64,000 nt of DNA. It comes from Desulfonatronum lacustre DSM 10312 (GTDB lineage: Bacteria > Desulfobacterota > Desulfovibrionia > Desulfovibrionales > Desulfonatronaceae). The position numbers and the translations under genes were made by a program. The DNA is taken from assembly GCF_000519265.1 (NCBI RefSeq), contig NZ_KI912608.1, positions 633,665 to 697,664 of the forward strand, written 5' to 3'. The notes beneath the pieces are model-generated. The model did no database searches. It was not told where the DNA came from and saw only the letters and a list, made by a program, of their open reading frames with translations. Shown one piece after another: positions 16,702-27,427 of this stretch (positions within the stretch are counted from its first letter, which is position 1; each line of letters begins with the position of its first letter).

Positions 16702-17007
16702 TTAGGTGGTGATGTCGGCAATAGCGCCCTTGCCGGTGGCATACGCACTGAGGACATTCTTGGCAAAGTCGTAGGTTTGATTCATGTCGCCGGAGCCACC
16801 CATGGCGCCCCCAGGGCCGTTGTTCATGTATTCAAAGGTCTTGTTTACAACGGCGGCTCCAAAGGTCTGCTTGTCCACCGGAGCAAAAGAAGAGCCGGAG
16901 GCGTTGTTCAGGGTGTCCATGGTCTTTTCCACCACCGCCGCGCCGAAATTCGACCTGCTTTGCATGCCCGGAGATTGCCATGCCGATTCAATACCAGTGA
17001 TGCTCAT
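16702..17007 (-). CDS. 101-residue protein with duplicated FGAAVVxKT motif
   Basis: ATG 17007 follows a strong AAGGAGGGACCGAC site. The product, MSITGIESAW..., contains two copies of a unit: FGAAVVEKTMDTLNN (residues 21-35) and FGAAVVNKTFEYMNN (49-63), followed by a Gly-rich stretch. The opening and the V..KT.DT. pattern recall the short YjfB-type 'putative motility protein' family, in which a single such unit is usual; this is a resemblance, not an assignment. A much longer minus-strand frame continues upstream, but it opposes the transporter gene and is not used. Function unknown. Confidence 0.75.
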   Translation of the reverse strand: MSITGIESAWQSPGMQSRSNFGAAVVEKTMDTLNNASGSSFAPVDKQTFGAAVVNKTFEYMNNGPGGAMGGSGDMNQTYDFAKNVLSAYATGKGAIADITT

Positions 17008-17223
17008 GTCGGTCCCTCCTTGCTCATTTTTTATAGAGTGCCTCCACGATAACCGGATGAGAAGCAGATGGCAATGCTTATCGTAAAATCGAGTGGAGTC
17101 GTGAAGCTCTTCCATAATGTGAGCCGCGGGAACGGCCAAAACCGCGTATTGAAGCCATTCACGTTTTGGTGCTAAGAGCCTGACAAGCAACTTTTTTCCC
17201 CCTTGAAAATTCAGGAGCCTTCG

Positions 17224-18474
17224 ATGTCTCTGCTCTCCGTGCAAAGTGCATTCGGCCTTTTGGCTTTCGTCCTGATTGCCTGGGCCTTGTCGGAAAACCG
17301 GAGGGCTGTTCGGCCTCGTTTGATTCTTGCCGGGATCGGTCTGCAATTGGGTCTGGCCCTGGTTCTGCTCAAATTGCCTATTTTTACCGATTTCTTCCTG
17401 CTTCTGAACAATGCCGCCGAAGCCCTGGAAAGCGGCACCCGGGCCGGGACCACCTTTGTCTTCGGCTACCTCGGCGGCGGGCCCCTGCCTTTTGAGGAAC
17501 CTTACAGCGGGGCGGCGTACATCTTCGCCTTCCGTGCCCTGCCCGTGATCATCGTCACCGGGGCTCTGACCGCCTTGCTCTATCACTGGAGGATCATCCC
17601 GGTCCTGGTCCGGGGTTTTTCCGCCGTACTGCGGCGGACCTTGGGCATTGGCGGGGCTCTGGGAGTGGGCGCCGCGGCCAACGTCTTTGCCGGCATGGTG
17701 GAATCCCCGTTGTTCATCCGTCCCTATGTCGCCTCCCTGACCCGCAGCGAACTCTTCGCCCTGATGACCTGCGGCATGGCCACCGTCGCCGGGACCGTGC
17801 TCGTGCTCTATGCCGGGATCGTCGGGGCCGTGGTGCCCGGAGCACTGGGGCACATCATGGCCGCGTCCCTGATCAGTGCTCCGGCGGCGATTCTGGTTTC
17901 CGGACTCCTGATTCCGGAAACCGAATCGCCGACCATGGGAGAGGTCGTTCCACCCGTGGAAACCGCCTCCTCCATGGACGCCGTGGTCAAGGGCACGGGC
18001 TTCGGACTGCACATGTATCTGCATATCGTGGCCTTACTGGTGGTCCTGGTGGCGCTGGTCAGCATGGTCAACGCCGCATTGGGGATGCTGCCAAGTTTGG
18101 CAGAGGAGGCGCTAACCCTCCAAAGGCTTTTGGGATACGTGATGATGCCCCTGGTCTGGTTGGCCGGGATTCCCTGGAGCGAGGCCCACGCAGCCGGGGG
18201 GCTGATGGGCGTGAAGGTGATCCTGAACGAATTGCTGGCTTACCTGGAGATGGCCGCGCTGCCCGAAGGGACGCTCTCCCCGCGCAGCACCCTGATCGTG
18301 ACCTACGCCATGTGCGGATTCGCGAATATCGGCAGCCTGGGCATCCTGATCGGTGGACTGATCAGCATCGCGCCGGAGCGCAGCCGGGAAATCACGGCCC
18401 TGGGCCCACGTTCGATCCTCTCCGGGGTTCTGGCCACCTTGATGACCGGGGCCGTTGTTGGGATTTTGAGTTGA
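17224..18474 (+). CDS. nucleoside transporter-like protein (CNT/NupC family)
   Basis: A 416-residue polytopic membrane protein with about ten helices. RALPVIIVTGALTALLYHW, a GVGAAANVFAGMVESPLFIRP block near residues 155-176 (family GxxExPxxI/ QTEAP-like loop) and a C-terminal GFANIGSLGILIGGL block are the marks of concentrative nucleoside transporters. These import nucleosides with H+ or Na+. A weak GGAG precedes ATG 17224. It stands alone, transcribed away from the 101-residue protein. Substrate not determined. Confidence 0.85.
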   Translation: MSLLSVQSAFGLLAFVLIAWALSENRRAVRPRLILAGIGLQLGLALVLLKLPIFTDFFLLLNNAAEALESGTRAGTTFVFGYLGGGPLPFEEPYSGAAYIFAFRALPVIIVTGALTALLYHWRIIPVLVRGFSAVLRRTLGIGGALGVGAAANVFAGMVESPLFIRPYVASLTRSELFALMTCGMATVAGTVLVLYAGIVGAVVPGALGHIMAASLISAPAAILVSGLLIPETESPTMGEVVPPVETASSMDAVVKGTGFGLHMYLHIVALLVVLVALVSMVNAALGMLPSLAEEALTLQRLLGYVMMPLVWLAGIPWSEAHAAGGLMGVKVILNELLAYLEMAALPEGTLSPRSTLIVTYAMCGFANIGSLGILIGGLISIAPERSREITALGPRSILSGVLATLMTGAVVGILS

Positions 18475-18581
18475 ATCATGGCCGGTTTGACGGAATTACC
18501 GGGAACAAGACTCTTCCGGTTCAAGCGTACCTGGTAGGAAAGGACTCAAAATCATGCGAACCGTCCGCTCCTCCAATAAAT

Positions 18582-18596
18582 GTTGGCAGTGCCAAC
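18582..18596. promoter_or_regulatory. short perfect inverted repeat, possible operator
   Basis: GTTGGCA and TGCCAAC flank a single G, in the 263-base gap before the Cys-rich gene. Related half-sites (TTGGC) recur just downstream. It may bind a dimeric regulator; nothing shows which. Confidence 0.3.
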
Positions 18597-18668
18597 GAAA
18601 TTGGCGCAAATCGGTTGGCTCGGCTTGGTTGGCGCTTTTTCAATTGCCTAAAATAATATCATTTTTTA

Positions 18669-18684
18669 TGGCATGGATCGTGCT
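18669..18684 (+). promoter_or_regulatory. candidate sigma54 (-24/-12) promoter
   Basis: TGGCAT, five bases, then GTGCT places GG and GC ten bases apart, as in the TGGCAC-N5-TTGC consensus. It ends about 54 bases before the Cys-rich gene. Two consensus positions differ, so this is tentative. A sigma54-type regulator gene lies 1.5 kb downstream. Confidence 0.3.
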
Positions 18685-18737
18685 ATATTGTAAAACATCA
18701 TCCCATTCACCATTCAACACTCCAGAGGAGATTGAAA

Positions 18738-19124
18738 ATGCGTAAATTCAGCCTGACCGCTTTCCTGGCCCTGGCCCTGTTGTTCGTGGCGTCTTCCCCC
18801 TCCCATGCCGCCTCCCATGCCCCCTCGGGCACTTACATCGACTGCATTCATGGCTGCCCTGACCTGATCGTCTGCAGCAACTGCTGCAACGCGGTGTTCA
18901 GCGACGTCCTGACGACATGCGACGCAAACCGGGACCGATGCGAGGCCCTGTGCCCTCCGGGAGCCGTGGACTGTTTGAACAACTGCATGCGTGACAGGAA
19001 TGACTGCCTGGGGCAGGGTTCCCGGGATTTCGTTTGCCCGCAATGGCAGGAAGGTGTTCCGCAAGCCGGTTTGACAAAATCAACGGACCCAACGTGCGCG
19101 TATTGTCATGAGGATGATCGTTAA
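18738..19124 (+). CDS. secreted cysteine-rich protein with regular Cys spacing
   Basis: A 128-residue protein with a signal peptide (about 1-25, cleaved after SHA). The mature part has 14 cysteines. Six of them follow an exact alternation C-x6-C-x3-C-x6-C-x3-C-x6-C (about residues 56-84), preceded by CxxxC and CSNCC, with CAYC at the end. This suggests a compact helical fold held by disulfides, or a metal-binding array, in the periplasm. AGAGGAG precedes ATG 18738, and a TTG two codons earlier is less likely. Another secreted Cys-rich gene follows. I know no named family for it. Confidence 0.75.
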   Translation: MRKFSLTAFLALALLFVASSPSHAASHAPSGTYIDCIHGCPDLIVCSNCCNAVFSDVLTTCDANRDRCEALCPPGAVDCLNNCMRDRNDCLGQGSRDFVCPQWQEGVPQAGLTKSTDPTCAYCHEDDR

Positions 19125-19241
19125 ATGATTTGACCCTTTGGCTGGAAGGGTCTGTCGCTGAGGACAGCCTCATCCCGCCAAAGACAATAGCCTGGAATCA
19201 CTCTGAATATGCCAAAAAGCCAAACGACGTGGAGAACGAAC

Positions 19242-19592
19242 ATGCGCGGAATCATCAGAACGGTTTCGGTCACGAGCCTTATCATCGCGGCGACGCTTCT
19301 GGCGGCTGGGAATCTCTTTGCCAGAACCCTCATCTGCAATAACAACGAAGACCATTTTTCGAAGCGGTGCACGATCCATCCATATGCCGTCACCAAGGTG
19401 GTGGATGGAAACGTCGTAAAGGGTCACCTCATCGGGTGCCAGTTCAAGTCTTATACGTGCATCAACGGGCTATGTCTGGATAATTACGGACCAAACCAGA
19501 TCAACTACTCTCTCAGCATGCACGATCACCCGGGCTTCTGCGACTTGCTCTGTCGCAACCCCATGTGTACGGACCCGCTGGGGTGGCAGTAA
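19242..19592 (+). CDS. secreted protein with eight cysteines, unknown
   Basis: A 116-residue protein with a clear signal peptide (hydrophobic about 9-22, cleavage likely after LFA at 27). Eight cysteines in the mature part form probable disulfide pairs (C at LIC, KRC, IGC, YTC, GLC, GFC, LLC, PMC). A TGGAGAACGAAC site favours ATG 19242 over ATG 19209. It lies 117 bases downstream of the 14-Cys protein on the same strand. The two share export and Cys richness but not obvious sequence, so they are neighbours rather than clear paralogues. Function unknown. Confidence 0.65.
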   Translation: MRGIIRTVSVTSLIIAATLLAAGNLFARTLICNNNEDHFSKRCTIHPYAVTKVVDGNVVKGHLIGCQFKSYTCINGLCLDNYGPNQINYSLSMHDHPGFCDLLCRNPMCTDPLGWQ

Positions 19593-19600
19593 CCCTTTAT

Positions 19601-19754
19601 CAGTCCGTTGAAAAACTCCCAATTGCTGCGTCGCTGCAAAAAGTTCAAACTCTCACGTATGAATAAATACGCTTCGACCTTGAACTTTTTTTGCTCCTTG
19701 CACTTGGGGTTTTTGAACGGACTGCCGGATAAGGACTTTTTCAACACTCAGTTA
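19601..19754. repeat. 154-bp palindromic repeat, copy 1
   Basis: It begins CAGTCCGTTGAAAAACTCC and contains the inverse end GTTTTTGAACGGACTG. Inner arms AAAAAGTTCAA and TTGAACTTTTT face each other, and a CGTAT/ATACG turn is central. A second copy at 53551-53705 is the same apart from one extra T in a T run. From memory, this family is widespread in deltaproteobacterial sulfate reducers. Confidence 0.93.
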
Positions 19755-19766
19755 TGACCACCGCGC

Positions 19767-20072
19767 ATGAACGCCGACCACCTTACTCCCCTGCGGGAGA
19801 TGACCGTCCTCCTGGCCGAGGATGATACGGAAGCGCTGGCCCCGCTGGCCCGAACCCTGCGCATGTTCTTCAGTCGGGTGCTGGAAGCCGCGAACAGAGC
19901 CAGACCCTGGCTCTGTTCGCGGCCCAGACCGTCCATCTGGCCATCCTGTTCGCCCTGGCCTTTCTGCCCAAGGTGTCCGGTTTTTTGCTGGACCTGCCCC
20001 CTCAAAAAGTCTCTCCGTGAACTATCGACGTGCTGCACGACCATCTATATTATGTTCTCCGTCGATGATTAA
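19767..20072 (+). pseudogene. decayed response-regulator receiver fragment
   Basis: ATG 19767 leads into MTVLLAEDDTEALAPLART, which looks like the first strand and acidic pocket of a receiver domain. The frame then degenerates into Pro/Cys/Arg-rich sequence with no phospho-acceptor Asp block. A different frame near 19900-20020 reads like unrelated coding sequence (ALFAAQTVHLAILFALAF), so fragments seem joined. It lies between the 154-bp repeat and the AAA+ regulator, which lacks its own receiver domain. Interpretation is tentative. Confidence 0.35.
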
Positions 20073-20152
20073 CGCCTGTGGGCCAAACACCTGGGCCAGG
20101 CACATGGGGTGACGTTTGGCGTGGAGAATACTTTTTTCAACAGGATAAAAGC

Positions 20153-21586
20153 ATGCAAACCACCGAAGACGGACATGAATCTCTTTCTCCGGGGCTGGAA
20201 CAGCTTCTGACCGCCATGGAGCAGATTTGCAACGAACTGGCCTGGGGGCGGTATGATCGGGCTGGGGAATTGTTCGAGTTGACCCGGAAGGCGGAGTATC
20301 CTTTCCCGGTGGCCAAGCTGGCCGAGTCCTTCGGCATGATGCTGGTCAAGGTGGAGGCCAGGGAATATCGGTTGGAAGGAATGGTCGCGGAGTTGCGGCG
20401 GGTCGGTGATGAGTTGCGCGAGGCAAGGCGGCGGCTGCTTCGGGAGAACCAGGGGCTCAAGCAAGGCTTGATCGAACGGTATTCGGCCAAGCAAATCGTG
20501 GGGCAAAGCCCGACCGTGCGGGCCGTTCTGGACCAGGTGGAGCGGATCGCGGACACCTCCATCAGCGTGCTGATCACCGGTGAAACCGGTACGGGCAAGG
20601 AACTGCTGGCCAAGGCCCTGCACTACAATTCTCCGCGCAAGGCCGGGCCGTTCATCGCCGTCAACTGCTCGGCCGTGCCGGAAACCTTGTTCGAGAGGGA
20701 GTTGTTCGGAATCGACAAGGGCGTGGCCACCGGCGTGCTGATGCACCGCGGCCTGCTGGAACAAGCCCAGGGCGGGACCCTGTTGCTGGATGAGGTTGGG
20801 GACATGCCCTTGTCCTGCCAGGGCAAGATGCTTCGCGTCCTGGAGGAGCGGGAACTGACACGGGTGGGCGGCACGCGGCCCTTGCCCGTGGATGTCCGGA
20901 TCATCGCCGCCACGAACAAGGACATGGGGCTGGCCGTCCAGACCGGGGCCTTTCGCGGGGACCTGTTCTACCGACTGAACGTGATGTCGCTGCATTTGCC
21001 GCCTTTGCGCGAGCGCGGGGAAGACGTCCTCGCGCTGGTGCACCACTTTTTGAACGTCCACTCCCGGACTATGGGCCGGGATCGGCCTCGGTTGACCAAG
21101 TCGGCCCTGGAAGCCCTGCTGCGCTATGACTGGCCGGGGAATGTCCGTGAGTTGAGCAACGAGATGGAGCGCTTGGTGGCGCTGTCTTTTGCCGATGAGG
21201 TGCATCTGGAGGATCTGTCTTCCAGGATCACCGGCAACCAGGATCGTGGGCCGACGGTGATTTCGGACGCAGTACCAGACGCAGTACCAGACGCAGTGCC
21301 AGGCGCGAGCCACGTGGTTCCTTCTTCGGTACCGTCCGAGCCAAGCCCCTCTCCCAAACCGTCCAAACAGCCCCGTCCGCGTGGCTCGGCTTCCGGTCCT
21401 TCCCATGAACGTGGTTCGAGTTTGCCCATTGTAACGGTTCCCGCGAGTTTGGCTGAAACTGAAAAAATGCTCGTCCGGAACGCCTTGCGGGCCACCGGAG
21501 GGAACAAGACCCAGGCCGCCAGACTGTTGGGGATAAGCCGCGAGGGGCTGCGCAAGAAGCTGAAACGGTTGGCCGAAGCCGAATGA
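20153..21586 (+). CDS. sigma54-type AAA+ regulator with altered GAFTGA loop
   Basis: A 477-residue protein. A helical N-terminal region of about 115 residues has no recognisable receiver or sensor domain. The AAA+ core follows, with Walker A GETGTGKE near 144-151, Walker B GGTLLLDEVGDMP near 206 and a Fis-type helix-turn-helix at the end (NKTQAARLLGISREGLRKK). The loop that contacts sigma54 should read GAFTGA; here it is GVATGV (ELFGIDKGVATGV). It may therefore not remodel sigma54 holoenzyme. The linker before the HTH is Pro/Ser-rich with a DAVP repeat. ATG 20153 is used; an upstream in-frame extension looks non-coding. Confidence 0.85.
   Translation: MQTTEDGHESLSPGLEQLLTAMEQICNELAWGRYDRAGELFELTRKAEYPFPVAKLAESFGMMLVKVEAREYRLEGMVAELRRVGDELREARRRLLRENQGLKQGLIERYSAKQIVGQSPTVRAVLDQVERIADTSISVLITGETGTGKELLAKALHYNSPRKAGPFIAVNCSAVPETLFERELFGIDKGVATGVLMHRGLLEQAQGGTLLLDEVGDMPLSCQGKMLRVLEERELTRVGGTRPLPVDVRIIAATNKDMGLAVQTGAFRGDLFYRLNVMSLHLPPLRERGEDVLALVHHFLNVHSRTMGRDRPRLTKSALEALLRYDWPGNVRELSNEMERLVALSFADEVHLEDLSSRITGNQDRGPTVISDAVPDAVPDAVPGASHVVPSSVPSEPSPSPKPSKQPRPRGSASGPSHERGSSLPIVTVPASLAETEKMLVRNALRATGGNKTQAARLLGISREGLRKKLKRLAEAE
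21266..21301 (+). repeat. 12-bp coding minisatellite, three copies
   Basis: GACGCAGTACCA occurs three times in tandem (third copy one base different), encoding DAVP repeats in the linker of the AAA+ regulator. Copy number could vary without breaking the frame. Confidence 0.85.
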
Positions 21587-21628
21587 CCAGAGTCGTCGGC
21601 CGTCCTTGAACTTCAAGCCGGAGCAATC

Positions 21629-22432
21629 ATGCGCATCTGTTTTCTCGGCGTCGGCGAGGCCTTTGACGAACACTACCCAAACACATCCCTGCTGGTTTCC
21701 ATTCCCAGCCCGGACAGCGGGTTCCATATGCTTCTGGATTGCGGATTCACGGCCCCGGCGGCCTATTACCGCCATGCCCCGGGAGACGCGCGGTCCGGCT
21801 CCGGGCTTGACGCGATCTGGATATCCCATTTTCACGGAGATCATTTTCTGGGCCTGCCGCTGCTTTTGCTGCGCTTCTGGGAAGAAGGGCGAACTCGGCC
21901 CCTGACCATCGTCGGTCAGGCCGGGGTCGAGGAAAAGGTCTGGGCCGCCTTCGAGCTGGCTTATCCCGGGTTCCGGCCTCGTCTGCGCTATCCCGTGCGC
22001 TTTCAGGAGGCCGCTTCCGGCCAGGTGATCGAAGTCGCCGGGGCGCGGTGGAGTTTCGCTCTTGGCGATCACAGCGTCGCGACGCCGTGTCTGGCCGTGC
22101 GTCTGGATTGCGACGGGGGGGCCGTGATGTACAGCGGGGACGGTCGGCCCACTTTGGCCACGGCGGAACTGGCCCGGGACGTGGACCTGCTCGTTCACGA
22201 GGCCTACGGCCTGGAGCCGGACACTCCCGGCCATGGCGGGGTTCCGGGCTGCCTGGAGCTGGCCCGCGACGTCCGGGCCCGCAATCTGGCTCTGGTGCAT
22301 GTCAACCGTCGGGTGCGGCGGGAGAGCGCGGGAACCATCCGGGCCATGCTTGCCCAGGTCATGGGTGGGCACGGCTTCCTGCCCGAACCCGGCGACGTGA
22401 TCACGCCGGACCGCGACCCGGATCATGGCTGA
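21629..22432 (+). CDS. MBL-fold hydrolase (RNase Z-like)
   Basis: A 267-residue metallo-beta-lactamase-fold protein. The metal-binding HFHGDHFLGL motif is near residues 69-78, YSGDGRPT near 169 and VHEAYG near 190, as in the ElaC/RNase Z branch. That makes a phosphodiesterase or esterase on a nucleic acid or small molecule plausible, but a true tRNA 3' processing role is not shown. It lies 42 bases after the AAA+ regulator, and its last eight bases overlap the MFS gene, so an operon is likely. Confidence 0.8.
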   Translation: MRICFLGVGEAFDEHYPNTSLLVSIPSPDSGFHMLLDCGFTAPAAYYRHAPGDARSGSGLDAIWISHFHGDHFLGLPLLLLRFWEEGRTRPLTIVGQAGVEEKVWAAFELAYPGFRPRLRYPVRFQEAASGQVIEVAGARWSFALGDHSVATPCLAVRLDCDGGAVMYSGDGRPTLATAELARDVDLLVHEAYGLEPDTPGHGGVPGCLELARDVRARNLALVHVNRRVRRESAGTIRAMLAQVMGGHGFLPEPGDVITPDRDPDHG

Positions 22433-23789
22433 TTCCCAAGGCGCGGCGCTCGCATCCATGGCGCGGCCCATGGCCTCCAGGCGGGAAATTTTCGGCTGGG
22501 CCATGTTCGATCTGGCCAACCAGGCCTACACCACGCTGATCATCACCGTGGTCTTCGGCGTGGTCTTCACCCGGGTGATCGTGGGCGACAGTCCGGATTA
22601 CCGTCTGGGAAACCTTCTCTGGAGCGTTTCCCTGGCCGTGAGTTACGCCCTGGTGATCGTGATCGCCCCGATCTGCGGGGCGATCATGGACCACGGCGCG
22701 GTGAAAAAGCGGTTTCTGTTCGCCAGCTACCTGCTGACCGTGATTTCCACGGCCTGCCTGTACTTCGTCGCCCCCGGCCAGATCGCCCTGGCCATGACCC
22801 TGATCATCGTCTCCAATTTCGGCTACGCCGTGGGGGAGTCCTTCATCGCCGGGTTCCTGCCCAGCCTGGGGCCGCCGGAAAAGCTCGGCCGGATTTCCGG
22901 GTTCGGCTGGGCCCTGGGATATGTGGGCGGGCTTTTGGCCACCGGGTTCGTGCTCCTGGGGCTGGGCGGGATCGCGGAGGACAACTTCGCCAACCTGCGC
23001 TTCGTGGGACCGCTGGCGGCCCTGTTCTTCCTGGTGGGCGCGATTCCCACCTTTCTCTGGCTCCGGGAGCCGCGACTTCAGCGGGCTTCCTCGGGCCATC
23101 GCCCTGTTCCGTCCAGGCTGGCTTACTTGCGCATCGGATTCGACCGCGTAGCCTGGACCCTGACCCGGCTGGGCCGGTTCCGGGACCTCGGCCTGTTCCT
23201 GGGCTCCCTGTTCTTCGCCATGGCCGGGCTGTCCATCATCATCAGCTTCGCCTTCATCTACGGAGATCAGATCATCCGCTGGGACCCATTGTACCAGATG
23301 CTGATGTTCGTGCTGACCCAGATCACGGCGGCAGCCGGGGCGTTTCTGTTCGGCCTGCTCCAGGACCGGATCGGCGCCAAGCGCACCTACAACCTGACCC
23401 TGCTGCTCTGGATCGCGGCAGTGACCATGATCGCCGCCACGCCGCAACTGACCGTGCTGCTCAACCGCCTCGCCGGGCTCTCCCTGGAGCCGCAGCAGGT
23501 CTTCCTCGGAGCGGGCTGTATGGCCGGATTCGGACTCGGTTCGCTCCAGTCCTCGGCCAGAGCCCTGGTGGGCCGACTGACGCCCCTGGGCAAAGCGGCC
23601 GAGTTTTTCGGCTTTTGGGGCATGACCGTCAAACTGGCGTCCATCTTCGGCATCCTGGGCCTGGGCGTGCTCCAGGTCCGGTTCGGATTACAGCTCTCCG
23701 TGCTGCTCTGCCTGGTGTTTTTCATCGCGGCTCTGATCGTTTCCCTGACGGTCAACGAACAAAGAGGGGAACTGGCGGCCCGGATTTGA
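22425..23789 (+). CDS. MFS transporter, UMF1 family
   Basis: A 454-residue permease with about twelve helices. The N-terminal WAMFDLANQAYTTLIITVVFG motif near residue 25 marks the UMF1 family, related to Atg22-type vacuolar permeases and of unknown substrate in bacteria. ATG 22425 overlaps the MBL gene. A 22-bp palindrome lies about 190 bases downstream; no standard terminator follows directly. Confidence 0.87.
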   Translation: MADSQGAALASMARPMASRREIFGWAMFDLANQAYTTLIITVVFGVVFTRVIVGDSPDYRLGNLLWSVSLAVSYALVIVIAPICGAIMDHGAVKKRFLFASYLLTVISTACLYFVAPGQIALAMTLIIVSNFGYAVGESFIAGFLPSLGPPEKLGRISGFGWALGYVGGLLATGFVLLGLGGIAEDNFANLRFVGPLAALFFLVGAIPTFLWLREPRLQRASSGHRPVPSRLAYLRIGFDRVAWTLTRLGRFRDLGLFLGSLFFAMAGLSIIISFAFIYGDQIIRWDPLYQMLMFVLTQITAAAGAFLFGLLQDRIGAKRTYNLTLLLWIAAVTMIAATPQLTVLLNRLAGLSLEPQQVFLGAGCMAGFGLGSLQSSARALVGRLTPLGKAAEFFGFWGMTVKLASIFGILGLGVLQVRFGLQLSVLLCLVFFIAALIVSLTVNEQRGELAARI

Positions 23790-23975
23790 ACGGCAAGCGG
23801 GCCGGAGATGGGTCAAGTCTGCTCTTGGCTCGCCAGTATTCCTTTTTCATCGAATCCACCCTTCCCCGAAGCGCTTTTTCCTACTTCAGCCTGGACTGGA
23901 GCCGGAGCAGGATGCTGCTGACCGTGCTGTTGGTATTCCAAATGTCTCCGCGATACAAGAAACCGTATCGTTGTT

Positions 23976-23997
23976 ACCGCCGGTCCGGACCGGCGGT
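23976..23997. promoter_or_regulatory. 22-bp perfect palindrome before coaX
   Basis: ACCGCCGGTCC followed by its exact complement GGACCGGCGGT, with no spacer. The arms could form a cruciform or an operator. No T run follows, so it is not a standard terminator. The rest of the 23790-24076 gap shows nothing clear. Confidence 0.4.
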
Positions 23998-24076
23998 GAC
24001 TCGGCCTCTTGTCATTTTCCGGCTTTTCATTCATTGCTTTGCCTTCCGCAACCATCAATCCCGCCCCTCCTTTCCC

Positions 24077-27044
<2,968 letters not shown>

Positions 27045-27070
27045 GTTTCGGCTCCGCAAGCCGCTTCTGC

Positions 27071-27427
27071 TTACCCCTTTAGTTGGACGAATTTGGCCTC
27101 CGACACAGCGGTGGGCATGCTGTTGCGGTATCCGGAATACCCCTGGCTTTGGCGGCGGGTGCGGAGCAGATCGTCCTTGAGCAGCTTGTGCAGTCGTCTG
27201 GCCTCGGCGCTGACTTGGCTGTGTACGGCCTGCAACTGTTCCATCTTGTTCAGGAAAATGTCCTGGGATATCCGTCCCCGACCGTGCCAAGCCATGTCCA
27301 GGAGTCGGCCCCGGTCGTTGGCCAGGGCCTCGGCCTGTTCCACGTTGCCTTCGGTGAGCATGTTCAGCTCAAGTCGCCCGAGATCCAGGGCCTCGTCCAG
27401 ATAGGATTCGACTTCGGCGGTGTGCAT
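27071..27427 (-). CDS. small helical protein, possibly a flagellar FlgN/FliT-like chaperone
   Basis: A 118-residue, mainly helical, charged protein. The size and the layout (helices about 3-34, 36-52 and 55-90 with a loose tail) resemble flagellar export chaperones, but no diagnostic motif is seen. Its ATG follows the stop of the upstream gene directly (TGA then ATG), so it is translated with it. The C-terminal tail, about 91-118, is polar and probably unstructured. The assignment rests on shape and neighbours. Confidence 0.55.
   Translation of the reverse strand: MHTAEVESYLDEALDLGRLELNMLTEGNVEQAEALANDRGRLLDMAWHGRGRISQDIFLNKMEQLQAVHSQVSAEARRLHKLLKDDLLRTRRQSQGYSGYRNSMPTAVSEAKFVQLKG

Noticed and set aside
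16702-18024. 440-codon extension of the 101-residue protein
   Set aside because: It would run antisense through the transporter; a strong ribosome site marks the short start.
18655-18675. Another sigma54 match nearby (TTGGCGC...TTGCC)
   Set aside because: Spacing between GG and GC is three bases too long.
20069-22519. 816-codon minus-strand open frame
   Set aside because: It is antisense to the AAA+ regulator and MBL gene, has the Gly/Gln/His/Arg-rich composition of a GC-rich shadow frame and no domain.
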